Origin: Pseudomonas anguilliseptica
Lineage (GTDB): Bacteria; Pseudomonadota; Gammaproteobacteria; Pseudomonadales; Pseudomonadaceae
Reading direction: 5' to 3'
DNA length: 64,000 nt
Assembly (NCBI RefSeq): GCF_900105355.1
Contig: NZ_FNSC01000001.1
Location: forward strand, 4,464,001 to 4,528,000
Shown: one piece after another, positions 46,297 to 54,755 of the stretch
How the letters are laid out: each line of letters starts with the position of its first letter
How positions within the stretch are numbered: position 1 is the first letter of the stretch
Made by a program: the position numbers and the translations under genes
The notes under the pieces: model-generated
What the model saw: only the letters and a program-made list of their open reading frames with translations
Databases searched by the model: none
Told to the model about the DNA's origin: nothing

Positions 46297-47490
46297 GGGA
46301 TGGTCTGAAGTAGCCCTGTATTTCCGGTCAACTTCAGCCTCCGCTGATTTTGAAAGCGGAAAACTGATCAAAAACGATCAAGTCATCCGCTCATTTCGGT
46401 GTTTCTGGCCGCCGCGAGCACCTCGCAGCGGTCATTTCCCACATTACAGGCGCACCTCTCCTGCATTCGTCAGCAAATGTCGACGGGCCATCCACAGGTT
46501 CGACAGGGCGAACAGCGTTACCAGTTGTGCGGTGTTTTTGGCCAGGCCACGGAAACGCGTCTTCACATAACCGAACTGACGCTTGATCACCCGGAACGGG
46601 TGCTCGACCTTGGCGCGAACTTGCGCCTTGGCCTTCTCGATCTTGCGCTTGGCTTTGTACAGCGCGCTGCGCTTACTCAACGTGTTGTACGTACTGCGGC
46701 GGGCTGCGATCTGCCAGATCACTTCACGGCCTTCATGTTCTGGCCGCTTCTCTACGCCGGTGTAACCCGCGTCGGCACCCACCATGTTTTCTTTGCCGTG
46801 TAGCAGCTTGTCGACCTGAGTAACGTCTGCAACATTGGCTGCCGTGCCGACCACGCTATGCACTAAACCCGACTCGTCATCGACGCCGATGTGCGCCTTC
46901 ATGCCGAAGTAATACTGGTTTCCCTTCTTGGTCTGGTGCATTTCCGGGTCACGCTTACCGTCCTTGTTCTTGGTCGAACTCGGCGCATTGATCAGCGTGG
47001 CATCGACGATGGTGCCTTGGCGCAATGACAAACCGCGGTCACCCAAATAGCCATTGATGACGGCCAAGATGCCCGCAGCCAGTTCGTGTTTCTCCAGCAA
47101 TCGGCGGAAGTTGAGGATGGTGGTTTCGTCGGGAATGCGCTCCAGGCTCAGACCCGCAAACTGGCGCAGGATGGTGGTCTCGTACAGAGACTCCTCCATC
47201 GCCGGGTCGCTGTAGCCGAACCAGTTCTGCATCAAATGAACCCGTAACATCGCCATCAGCGGATAGGCTGGACGTCCGCCTTCACCCTTGGGGTAATGCG
47301 GTTCGATCAAGGCAATCAAACCCTTCCACGGCACAACCTGATCCATCTCGATCAGGAACAGCTCTTTGCGGGTTTGCTTGCGCTTGCCGGCGTACTCGGC
47401 GTCGGCGAAGGTCATCTGCTTCATCGGAAAACTCGGCGGGTGGAGTTCAGGTATTTTGCCAAATTCAGGAAGTCTTCTTCAGGGTTTCCC
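46297..47490 (-). mobile_element. IS5-family element, copy 2 (inside lipA)
   Basis: This 1194-bp element is in reverse orientation relative to copies 1, 3, 4 and 5. Its ends are GGGATGGTCTGAAG on the left and CTTCAGGGTTTCCC on the right. TA dinucleotides flank it (46295-46296, 47491-47492). The insertion point lies after codon 183 of lipA. Confidence 0.93.
46444..47424 (-). CDS. IS5-group transposase, copy 2
   Basis: This intact 326-residue transposase is nearly identical to copy 1, with Ser in MEESLYETT and Val in SVVGTA as the visible differences. All DDE blocks are present, including RRSTYNTLSKRSALYKA, which separates copies 1 and 2 from copies 3-5. Its start follows a GAGTTTTCCG-type leader shared by all copies. 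Confidence 0.95.
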   Translation of the reverse strand: MKQMTFADAEYAGKRKQTRKELFLIEMDQVVPWKGLIALIEPHYPKGEGGRPAYPLMAMLRVHLMQNWFGYSDPAMEESLYETTILRQFAGLSLERIPDETTILNFRRLLEKHELAAGILAVINGYLGDRGLSLRQGTIVDATLINAPSSTKNKDGKRDPEMHQTKKGNQYYFGMKAHIGVDDESGLVHSVVGTAANVADVTQVDKLLHGKENMVGADAGYTGVEKRPEHEGREVIWQIAARRSTYNTLSKRSALYKAKRKIEKAKAQVRAKVEHPFRVIKRQFGYVKTRFRGLAKNTAQLVTLFALSNLWMARRHLLTNAGEVRL

Positions 47491-48039
47491 TAAGGTTTTC
47501 AGCGCATCGATGCCGCTCTGCGGGTTGCTGCTGCCGGACATCAGATTGATTACCGCACCCAGAGCATTGGCCAGGGCATTGGCACCGCCTTCAATGGCGC
47601 TGTTCGGCGGGATCACGCCACGCAGTACGTCGGCGACTTTCGAGCCTTTGTTCACCCCGTTGACCGAGGTTACCGAGGCCACCAGATCCGGGCGCAGCGA
47701 GGCCGCGACGCGCGAGGTTGGCGAGCCCTGGCTATGGCCGATAAGGTTGACCTTGCCGCCATTGGCTCCGGCCCACGGCACAATCTGCTTAGCCAATGCG
47801 GCGCCGCGCTGCTCGCTGTCATTCAGAGCCGAAACACTGGCGACATAGACCTTGGCGCCATCGCGCTCGAGGTTCCAGGGGATGGTGTGGAAGTAGTTGA
47901 TCAGACCGCCGATGGTATCGAAGCCGGTCACCCCGTGTACCAGTACGATCGGGTATTTGGTCTTGGTGTAGTTGGCCTGGGCCTCAACCGCGCCCACCAG
48001 GGCGCATACAGCGAGAGCAGAAGTAATAACGCGACGCAT
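47491..48039 (-). pseudogene. lipA: Triacylglycerol lipase LipA, N-terminal part (cut by IS5)
   Basis: The gene starts at ATG 48037-48039 with a strong GGAGG site. A signal peptide (MRRVITSALAVCALVGAVEA) is followed by the mature lipase start ANYTKTKYPIVLVHGVTGFD (oxyanion HG motif). The nucleophile elbow is GHSQGS in KVNLIGHSQGSPTSR, then SVNGVNKGSKVADVLRG. The Asp and His of the triad lie in the separated C-terminal part, so this fragment, which ends after four residues inside the IS (GKP, stop near 47479), cannot be an active lipase. Upstream, two more IS5 copies begin only 63 bp before the start. Confidence 0.92.
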
Positions 48040-48103
48040 GGGTGCCTCCTTATTTTTCTTGTTGGCACGCCGGGAAACTGCGTCCGGCGTACTCACAACT
48101 CTA

Positions 48104-49296
48104 AGGAAACTCTGAATAAGACTTCCTGATTTTGGCAAAATGCCCGGACGCCACCCGCCGAGTTTTCCGATGAAGCAAATGACCTTCGCCGATGCCGAGT
48201 ACGCCGGCAAACGCAAGCAGACCCGCAAAGAGTTGTTCCTGATCGAGATGGATCGGGTGGTGCCGTGGAAGGGTTTGATCGCACTGATCGAACCGTATTA
48301 CCCCAAGGGTGAAGGCGGTCGGCCGGCCTATCCGCTGATGGCGATGCTACGTGTGCACCTGATGCAGAACTGGTTCGGCTACAGCGACCCGGCGATGGAA
48401 GAAGCGCTGTACGAGACCACTATCCTGCGGCAGTTCGCCGGGCTGAGTCTGGAACGTATCCCCGACGAAACCACCATCCTCAACTTCCGTCGTCTGCTGG
48501 AGAAACATGAGTTGGCTGCCGGCATCCTGGCCGTCATCAATGGCTATCTTGGCGACCGTGGCCTGTCGTTGCGCCAAGGCACCATCGTCGATGCCACGCT
48601 GATCAATGCGCCGAGTTCGACCAAGAACAAGGACGGCAAACGCGACCCAGAGATGCACCAGGCCAAGAAGGGCAACCAATACTACTTCGGCATGAAGGCG
48701 CACATTGGCGTGGATGACGAGTCGGGGCTGGTACACAGCGTGGTAGGCACGGCGGCCAACGTGGCGGATGTCACTCAGGTCGACAAGTTGCTGCACGGCG
48801 AGGAAAACGTGGTGTGCGCCGATGCGGGTTATACCGGTGTCGAAAAGCGCCCCGAACATGATGGGCGCGAGGTGATCTGGCAGGTTGCTGCCCGCCGCAG
48901 CACCTATAAGAAGCTGGGTAAGAGCAGCCCGCTGTACAAAGCCAAACGCAAGATCGAGAAGGCCAAGGCCCAGGTGCGCGCCAAGGTTGAGCACCCGTTC
49001 CGGGTGCTCAAGCGTCAGTTCAGTTATGTAAAGACACGCTTCCGTGGCTTGGCCAAGAACACGGCGCAACTGGTGACGCTGTTCGCGCTGTCGAACCTGT
49101 GGATGGCACGCCGACATTTACTGACCAATGCAGGAGAGGTGCGCCTGTAATGCGGGAAATGGCTGCCGCGAGCTACTCGCGGCGGCTAAAAACACAGAAA
49201 TGAATGGGTAATCTGATCGTTTTTGATCGATTTGCCGCTTTCAAAATCGGCGGGGCTGAAGTCAGCCAGAAATACATGGCTACTTCAGACCATCCC
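48104..49296 (+). mobile_element. IS5-family element, copy 3 (first of a tandem)
   Basis: This 1193-bp element starts AGGAAACTCTGAATAAG and ends CTACTTCAGACCATCCC. The bases CTA precede it (48101-48103), and TA (49297-49298) separates it from copy 4. It diverges clearly in nucleotide sequence from copies 1 and 2. It lies between the lipA promoter region and copy 4. Confidence 0.9.
48170..49150 (+). CDS. IS5-group transposase, copy 3
   Basis: Intact, 326 residues. Its own differences include PYYPKGEGG, MHQAKKGNQ, ENVVCADAGY, PEHDGREV, KLGKSSPLYK and RVLKRQFSYVK. The ATG at 48170 begins MKQMTFADAEYAGKRKQT, and the ten residues before it in the open frame are not part of the protein in other copies. 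Confidence 0.93.
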   Translation: MKQMTFADAEYAGKRKQTRKELFLIEMDRVVPWKGLIALIEPYYPKGEGGRPAYPLMAMLRVHLMQNWFGYSDPAMEEALYETTILRQFAGLSLERIPDETTILNFRRLLEKHELAAGILAVINGYLGDRGLSLRQGTIVDATLINAPSSTKNKDGKRDPEMHQAKKGNQYYFGMKAHIGVDDESGLVHSVVGTAANVADVTQVDKLLHGEENVVCADAGYTGVEKRPEHDGREVIWQVAARRSTYKKLGKSSPLYKAKRKIEKAKAQVRAKVEHPFRVLKRQFSYVKTRFRGLAKNTAQLVTLFALSNLWMARRHLLTNAGEVRL

Positions 49297-49298
49297 TA

Positions 49299-50492
49299 GG
49301 GAAACTCTGAAGAAGACTTCCTGATTTTGGCAAAATACCCGGATTCCACCCGTCGAGTTTTCCGATGAAGCAGATGACCTTCGCCGACGCCGAGTACGCA
49401 GGCAAGCGCAAGCAGACCCGCAAAGAGTTGTTCCTGATCGAGATGGATCGAGTAGTGCCGTGGAAAGGATTGGTCACCCTGATCGATCCGCACTACCCGA
49501 AGGGCGAAGGTGGCAGGCCCGCCTATGCGCTGATGGCGATGCTGCGTGTGCATCTGATGCAAAACTGGTTCGGTTACAGCGATCCGGCGATGGAGGAAAC
49601 GCTGTACGAGACCACCATCCTGCGCCAGTTCGCCGGCTTAAGCCTGGAACGCATTCCCGATGAAACCACCATCCTCAACTTCCGTCGCTTGCTGGAGAAA
49701 CACGAGCTGGCTGCAGGCATCTTGGCTGTGATTAACGGCTACCTGGGCGACCGTGGTCTGTCACTGCGCCAGGGCACCATCGTCGATGCCACGTTGATCA
49801 ATGCGCCGAGTTCGACCAAGAACAAGGACCGTAAGCGCGATCCGGAAATGCACCAAACAAAGAAGGGCAACCAGTACTACTTCGGCATGAAGGCGCACAT
49901 CGGCGTGGATGACGAGTCGGGTCTGGTGCACAGCGTAGTAGGCACGGCAGCCAACGTGGCGGATGTCACCCAGGTAGACAAACTGCTGCACGGCGACGAA
50001 AACGTGGTGTGTACTGACGCAGGTTACACCGGTGTCGAAAAGCGTCCGGAGCATGAAGGTCGGAAGGTAATCTGGCAGGTGGCGGCACGCCGCAGCACCT
50101 ACAGGAAGCTCGATAAGCGCAGCGGGTTATACAAAGCCAAGCGCAAGATCGAGAAGGCCAAAGCCCAAGTGCGCGCCAAGGTCGAGCATCCGTTTCGCGT
50201 GATCAAGCGCCAGTTCGGTTATGTGAAGACGCGCTTCCGTGGCCTGGCCAAAAACACCGCACAACTGGTAACGCTGTTCGCCCTGTCGAACCTGTGGATG
50301 GCCCGTCGACATTTGCTGACGAATGCAGGAGAGGTGCGCCTGTAATGTGGGAAATGACCGCTGCGAGGTGCTCGCGGCGGCCAGAAACACCGAAATGAGC
50401 GGATGACTTGATCGTTTTTGATCAGTTTTCCGCTTTCAAAATCAGCGGAGGCTGAAGTTGACCGGAAATACAGGGCTACTTCAGACCATCCC
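49299..50492 (+). mobile_element. IS5-family element, copy 4 (second of a tandem, mosaic)
   Basis: This 1194-bp element begins GGGAAACTCTGAAGAAG directly after the TA that ends copy 3, and TA 50493-50494 follows it. Its last 250 bases or so (from about 50240) are identical to copies 1 and 2, while the rest differs at many positions, so it is a recombinant. CTAA flanks the tandem on both outer sides (48101-48104 and 50492-50495) and CTAG lies between the two copies. Confidence 0.9.
49365..50345 (+). CDS. IS5-group transposase, copy 4
   Basis: Intact, 326 residues. Differences from the others include GLVTLIDPHYPKG, RPAYALMAM, NKDRKRDPE, HGDENVVCTDAGY, HEGRKVIWQ and YRKLDKRSGLYK. The C-terminal 35 residues and the DNA behind them match copy 1 exactly. 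Confidence 0.93.
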   Translation: MKQMTFADAEYAGKRKQTRKELFLIEMDRVVPWKGLVTLIDPHYPKGEGGRPAYALMAMLRVHLMQNWFGYSDPAMEETLYETTILRQFAGLSLERIPDETTILNFRRLLEKHELAAGILAVINGYLGDRGLSLRQGTIVDATLINAPSSTKNKDRKRDPEMHQTKKGNQYYFGMKAHIGVDDESGLVHSVVGTAANVADVTQVDKLLHGDENVVCTDAGYTGVEKRPEHEGRKVIWQVAARRSTYRKLDKRSGLYKAKRKIEKAKAQVRAKVEHPFRVIKRQFGYVKTRFRGLAKNTAQLVTLFALSNLWMARRHLLTNAGEVRL

Positions 50493-50537
50493 TAAGGAGG
50501 TACTGGGAGCTGGGCTATCGCCCAGATGGGTGATGCC

Positions 50538-51239
50538 TCAACGCTGCGAGGCGATGGCCTGCTCGACGGCGGCCAGCAATGCAGGGTCATCCGGGGAGGT
50601 GCTGCTGGGGAAGCTGGCAATCACCTTGCCCTGGGCGTCGATCACGTATTTGGAGAAATTCCAACGCGGCGCCTGACTTTGCGCTGCCAGCTCCTTGAAC
50701 AGTGGCAATGCATCGCTGCCGGTAACCTGCTGGGTTTCACTCATGGGGAAGGTCACGCCGTAATTGACGTAACAGACCTTGGCGGTTTCTTCGCTGCTGT
50801 CGGCCTCCTGGCGGAAGTCATCGGAAGGCAGCCCGAGGATCTGCAGCCCCTGTTCCTTGTAGCGCTGGTAAAGCGCTTCGAGGCCTTTGAGCTGCGGGGT
50901 AAAGCCGCAGAAGCTGGCGGTATTGACCACTATCAGCGGCTTGCCGGCGAACTGTGCGCACAGATCGATACGTTCCTCGCTGCGCAGCTTCTGCACCTCA
51001 CCCTGCAGCAACGCCGGGCATTCAGCAGCCTGCGTAGAGCCAACCCAGGCACTGAGCAGAACGACAGCCAGCAGGGAAAAACGCCACATACGGATCACCT
51101 TGATGACATCAGCAAACACCCAAACCCAGCTGCAGAAAGGCCAAACCACTTTGCAGCCAGCCCCACCAGGCCAGGCCAGGCCCAGGGCCAACATGCCGCC
51201 CATCACCAGGGCGGTGTTCCAGCGATAGTCGGTATTCAT
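50538..51239 (-). CDS. Glutathione peroxidase-like protein with N-terminal extension
   Basis: The thioredoxin-fold peroxidase has the active-site Cys in [20 protein letters not shown], the Gln/Trp partners in [11 protein letters not shown] and [12 protein letters not shown], and a Cys in place of selenocysteine. Two starts are possible. ATG 51089 gives a 183-residue protein with a clean signal peptide ([21 protein letters not shown]). ATG 51239 overlaps the MFS stop (ATGA), has a near-perfect GGAGG site and adds 50 residues with a hydrophobic stretch ([14 protein letters not shown]) and [17 protein letters not shown]. The extension might be a separate small protein fused in this strain. I give the long form and flag the doubt. 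Confidence 0.75.
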   Translation of the reverse strand: MNTDYRWNTALVMGGMLALGLAWPGGAGCKVVWPFCSWVWVFADVIKVIRMWRFSLLAVVLLSAWVGSTQAAECPALLQGEVQKLRSEERIDLCAQFAGKPLIVVNTASFCGFTPQLKGLEALYQRYKEQGLQILGLPSDDFRQEADSSEETAKVCYVNYGVTFPMSETQQVTGSDALPLFKELAAQSQAPRWNFSKYVIDAQGKVIASFPSSTSPDDPALLAAVEQAIASQR

Positions 51240-51864
51240 GCATTCACCTCCTGTTGTTGCAAGCGGGCCACGGGCAGCTCACGTACTGGCCAATTCAGCG
51301 CGGCGGCCAGCAAGCTGAGCAGCACGGCAATCTGCCAGACCAGATCATAACTGCCAGTGTGGTCATACAGATAGCCGCCCATCCAGCCGCCAAGAAACGC
51401 CCCCAGCTGATGGAACAGAAAGACGATGCCGCCAAGCATCGATAGGTTACGCACGCCGAACAGGGTGGCCACGGTGCCATTGGTCAACGGCACCGTCGAC
51501 AGCCACAGCAGGCCCATGGCCACACCAAAGGCATAGGCGCTCCACGCCGTCAGCGGCGTCATAAGAAACGCCACAATCACCACTGCCCGGGCCAGATACA
51601 GTGCACTGAGCAGGCGCGGCTTGGACATCCGCCCGCCCAGCCAACCGGCAATGTAAGTGCCAAAGATATTGAACAAGCCGACCAGCGCGGGCAGATGTTG
51701 ATCGACCAGATAGGCCGGCAGATGCACGCCGATAAACACCACCTGAAAGCCGCAGACAAAAAAGCCCAATGCCAACAGCCAGAAACCGGAGTGGCTGCAG
51801 GCCTCGCGCAGTGCTTCACCCAGAGTTTGCTCCTGACCGGTCAGCGGCAGCGGTGTGTCCTTGA
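51236..51864 (-). pseudogene. MFS transporter, C-terminal part (cut by IS5)
   Basis: This is the last six helices of a major facilitator, e.g. SGFWLLALGFFVCGFQVVF and LSMLGGIVFLFHQLGAFLGG. It continues the frame of 53057-53616. The junction restores MLKDTPLPLTGQEQ, giving 394 residues in all. Its stop overlaps the start of the glutathione peroxidase frame, so the IS insertion may also cut the downstream gene off from its promoter. Confidence 0.87.
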
Positions 51865-53056
51865 GGATGGTCTGAAAAAGACTTCCTGATTTTGGCAAAA
51901 TATCCGCACTCCACCCGCCGAGTTTTCCGATGAAGCAGATGACCTTCGCCGACGCCGAGTATGCCGGCAAGCGCAAGCAGACCCGCAAAGAATTGTTCCT
52001 GATCGAGATGGATCGGGTAGTGCCATGGAAAGGGTTGATCGCTTTGATCGAGCCGCATTATCCAAAGGGTGAAGGCGGCCGACCGTCCTATCCGCTGATG
52101 GCGATGCTGCGAGTGCATCTGATGCAAAACTGGTTCGGTTACAGCGACCCGGCGATGGAAGAGGCGCTGTACGAGACCACCATCCTACGCCAGTTTGCCG
52201 GGCTGACTCTGGAGCGCATTCCTGACGAAACCACCATCCTCAACTTCCGCCGCTTGCTGGAAAAACACGAACTGGCTGCCGGCATCCTGGCCGTGATCAA
52301 TGGCTACCTGGGTGACCGTGGTTTGTCGCTGCGCCAAGGCACCATCGTCGATGCCACGCTGATCAACGCGCCGAGTTCAACCAAGAACAAGAACGGTAAG
52401 CGTGACCCTGAGATGCACTCAACCAAGAAAGGCAATCAGTATTACTTCGGCATGAAGGCGCACATCGGGGTGGATGACGAGTCTGGCTTGGTGCACAGCG
52501 TGGTGGGTACTGCCGCCAACGTGGCGGATGTCACCCAGGTCGATAAGCTGCTGCACGGCGAGGAAAACATGGTGGGGGCCGATGCCGGATATACCGGTGT
52601 CGAGAAGCGCCCCGAGCATGAGGGCCGTCAAGTGATCTGGCAGGTTGCAGCACGGCGTAGCACTTACAAGAAACTCGGTAAGCGCAGCGCGCTGTACAAA
52701 GCCAAGCGCAAAATCGAGAAGGCCAAGGCCCAAGTGCGAGCCAAGGTCGAGCATCCGTTTCGGGTGATCAAGCGTCAGTTCGGTTATGTGAAGACGCGCT
52801 TCCGTGGCCTGGTCAAAAACACGGCGCAACTGGTGACTTTATTCGCGCTGTCAAATCTGTGGATGGCGCGCCGACATTTACTGACGAATGCAGGAGAGGT
52901 GCGCCCGTAATGCTGGAAATGGCTGCCGCGAGGTGCTCGCGGCGGCTAAAAACACAGAAATGAGCCGGTAATCTGATCGTTTTTGATCGATTTATCACTT
53001 TCGAAATCAGCAGAGGCTGACGTCAGCCAGAAATGCATGGCTACTTCAGAGGATCC
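51865..53056 (+). mobile_element. IS5-family element, copy 5 (inside MFS gene)
   Basis: This 1192-bp element is flanked by TTGA on both sides (51861-51864 and 53057-53060). The shared flank can be read as TCCTTGAG. Its ends differ from the other copies: left GGATGGTCTGAAAAAG, right CTACTTCAGAGGATCC. The left tip thus resembles the right tip of the other copies. Confidence 0.88.
51930..52910 (+). CDS. IS5-group transposase, copy 5
   Basis: Intact, 326 residues, with its own changes RPSYPLMAM, FAGLTLERIP, NKNGKRDPEMHSTKKG, FRGLVKNTA and the end GEVRP. The catalytic Asp, Asp and Glu blocks are unchanged. Confidence 0.93.
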   Translation: MKQMTFADAEYAGKRKQTRKELFLIEMDRVVPWKGLIALIEPHYPKGEGGRPSYPLMAMLRVHLMQNWFGYSDPAMEEALYETTILRQFAGLTLERIPDETTILNFRRLLEKHELAAGILAVINGYLGDRGLSLRQGTIVDATLINAPSSTKNKNGKRDPEMHSTKKGNQYYFGMKAHIGVDDESGLVHSVVGTAANVADVTQVDKLLHGEENMVGADAGYTGVEKRPEHEGRQVIWQVAARRSTYKKLGKRSALYKAKRKIEKAKAQVRAKVEHPFRVIKRQFGYVKTRFRGLVKNTAQLVTLFALSNLWMARRHLLTNAGEVRP

Positions 53057-53616
53057 TTGAGCATTGCCGCCAGCGGCACGATCAATGTTACCAGCAGCCC
53101 CAGGGCCATCAGCGCCACCGACCAACCGAGCCAGCTAAGCAGGCCCAGAGTGCCTGGAAGCATAACGAACTGGCCAAAGGAGCCCGCCGCCGCCGCGATA
53201 CCCATGGCCATGCTGCGTTTTTCCATCGGTACGGCGCGCCCCACTGCCCCGAGAATCACCGAGAACGAAGTGCCGGACAAACCAATACCGATCAGCAACC
53301 CAGCGCTCAGCGACAGACTCAGAGGCGAGTCGGCCAGGCCCATGCAACCGAGGCCAATGGCATACAGAATGCCGCCGACAATCACCGTACGTTTAGCGCC
53401 AAAACGATCGGCCAGCGCGCCGGTAAAGGGCTGGGTCAGTCCCCAGATCAGGTTCTGCAAGGCAATGGCGAGGGCGAACACCTCACGCCCCCAGCCGAAC
53501 TCAGCGCTCATCGGTGGCAGGAACAGGCCAAAACCATGGCGAATACCCAGCGAAAGTGCCAGGACCAGGGATGCACCTAGCATTAACCAACCACTGGTGC
53601 GCCATAACGAAGTCAT
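53057..53616 (-). pseudogene. MFS transporter, N-terminal part (cut by IS5)
   Basis: This is the first six helices from ATG 53614-53616 (MTSLWRTSGWLMLGASLVLA), with the MFS motif ALADRFGAKRTVIVGG between helices 2 and 3 and SFSVILGAVGRAVPMEKRS later. The family resembles OFA/monocarboxylate-type transporters. The frame leaves the gene at LAAMLKD and enters the IS. The substrate is unknown. Confidence 0.87.
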
Positions 53617-53830
53617 ACGTTGTCCTTTCCGGGAAGCGACCCGCTTAATCGAGAAATCGGCAATAACCAGCAGGTATATACCGCTACCCGCCAAGGCGAC
53701 AGCTACAGCTGTTCGGCAATGCAGTGCTACAGATTGCACCCTGAGTTAGTCATGCCGGCAAGCCGACCATCGGCTAACAGGCCGCTGAGAAAACTACCGG
53801 CGTGGGCAAGCTTGCGTTGAAAACGGCCGA

Positions 53831-54721
53831 CTAATCGAACAGCAGTGGCGCGGCGCTGGCGCGTTGGGCAAAGAACGCCAGCAACTGATCATGGTAGTGG
53901 CTGTACACCTCAGGCGGCAGCCAACGCTGGTAGATCGCCAAAGTGCTGGCGGGTGAGGCCGAAAGCTCACGAATGGCCTGATCGAGACGTCCAGCCATGC
54001 GCGCGCCCCATGGCGTGCGCGAGCAATAGATGCCCACCGTCACCAGTTCAGCATTTTCCCGCAGCGGCACACTGACCAGCGCATCACTGAGACTGAAATG
54101 GCGCATGACCTCGGTGTAAATCACCGGGTAATCGAAGACATAATCCAGACGGTGATGGCTGACCATTAGCAGCAAGTTCTCCCCCGCCAGGCTGCCACCC
54201 AGTTCGGGGATGCGACCTTCGGCGTGAGCCTGGAGCAGGCGCTCACGAATCGGCGCGGGATAGACTCGACTCTTGGCCAGAGCGCCGCGCAGATAGGGAT
54301 TGCCGAACAGCCAGTCGAGGCTGACCTGACCCTCTTCGATCAGCAGTTGATCCAGAGTCTGCCGGCGTACCAGCACATGAATCGGCGTAGTCGCCACATA
54401 GGGTACGAAGTAACCCTGCTGGTCACGTTCGGGGCTCTGCAGCTGGCCACTGCTGCACATTTCGCTCCGCTCGCCCATACGCTGTTCGACGCGGGCCATG
54501 GGCAATACCTCATAGCGCATCTGCAGCTCAGGCAGGCGTTCCGCCAGCAGTTGCATGGTCTCGAACAGTACGCCATCAACCACCTCTCCATCGCGCACAT
54601 TGACGACCCCCGGAATCGGCACAACATCCCACACCAGCTCCTCGGCCTGCAATACACCGGCACAGGGCAAAGCCCCAAGCAACGTTGCCAACAGCGTCGA
54701 GTAAAACGGCCTGCGCACCAT
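53831..54721 (-). CDS. Periplasmic solute-binding-like protein (TIGR02285-type)
   Basis: This 296-residue protein has a signal peptide (MVRRPFYSTLLATLLGALPCAGVLQA) and a type-3 binding fold seen from VDGVLFETMQLLAERLPELQ and YEVLPMARVEQRMGERSEMC. It resembles orphan amino-acid-binder-like proteins of Pseudomonas often called TIGR02285. No transporter genes are adjacent. The ATG at 54719-54721 has AGGAA upstream. A GTG at 54736 is less likely. It lies at the 3' end of the cobalamin operon, in the same direction, 34 bp after cobS. Confidence 0.7.
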   Translation of the reverse strand: MVRRPFYSTLLATLLGALPCAGVLQAEELVWDVVPIPGVVNVRDGEVVDGVLFETMQLLAERLPELQMRYEVLPMARVEQRMGERSEMCSSGQLQSPERDQQGYFVPYVATTPIHVLVRRQTLDQLLIEEGQVSLDWLFGNPYLRGALAKSRVYPAPIRERLLQAHAEGRIPELGGSLAGENLLLMVSHHRLDYVFDYPVIYTEVMRHFSLSDALVSVPLRENAELVTVGIYCSRTPWGARMAGRLDQAIRELSASPASTLAIYQRWLPPEVYSHYHDQLLAFFAQRASAAPLLFD

Positions 54722-54755
54722 ATAGATTCCTGCCACGCCTTGCTGCCCTTACACG

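Noticed and set aside
48040..48228. N-terminal extension of the lipA frame reading MRVCLRLPAYSASAKV
   Set aside because: It is the antisense of the start of IS5 copy 3 and appears before other frames next to IS5 copies too. The GGAGG site and signal peptide at 48039 mark the true start.
18741..53056. IS-bounded composite transposon carrying cargo between the five IS5 copies
   Set aside because: Each insertion has its own target duplication, or a shared one for the tandem, and interrupts a different resident gene. The genes between them follow the usual Pseudomonas order, so they look like separate insertions.
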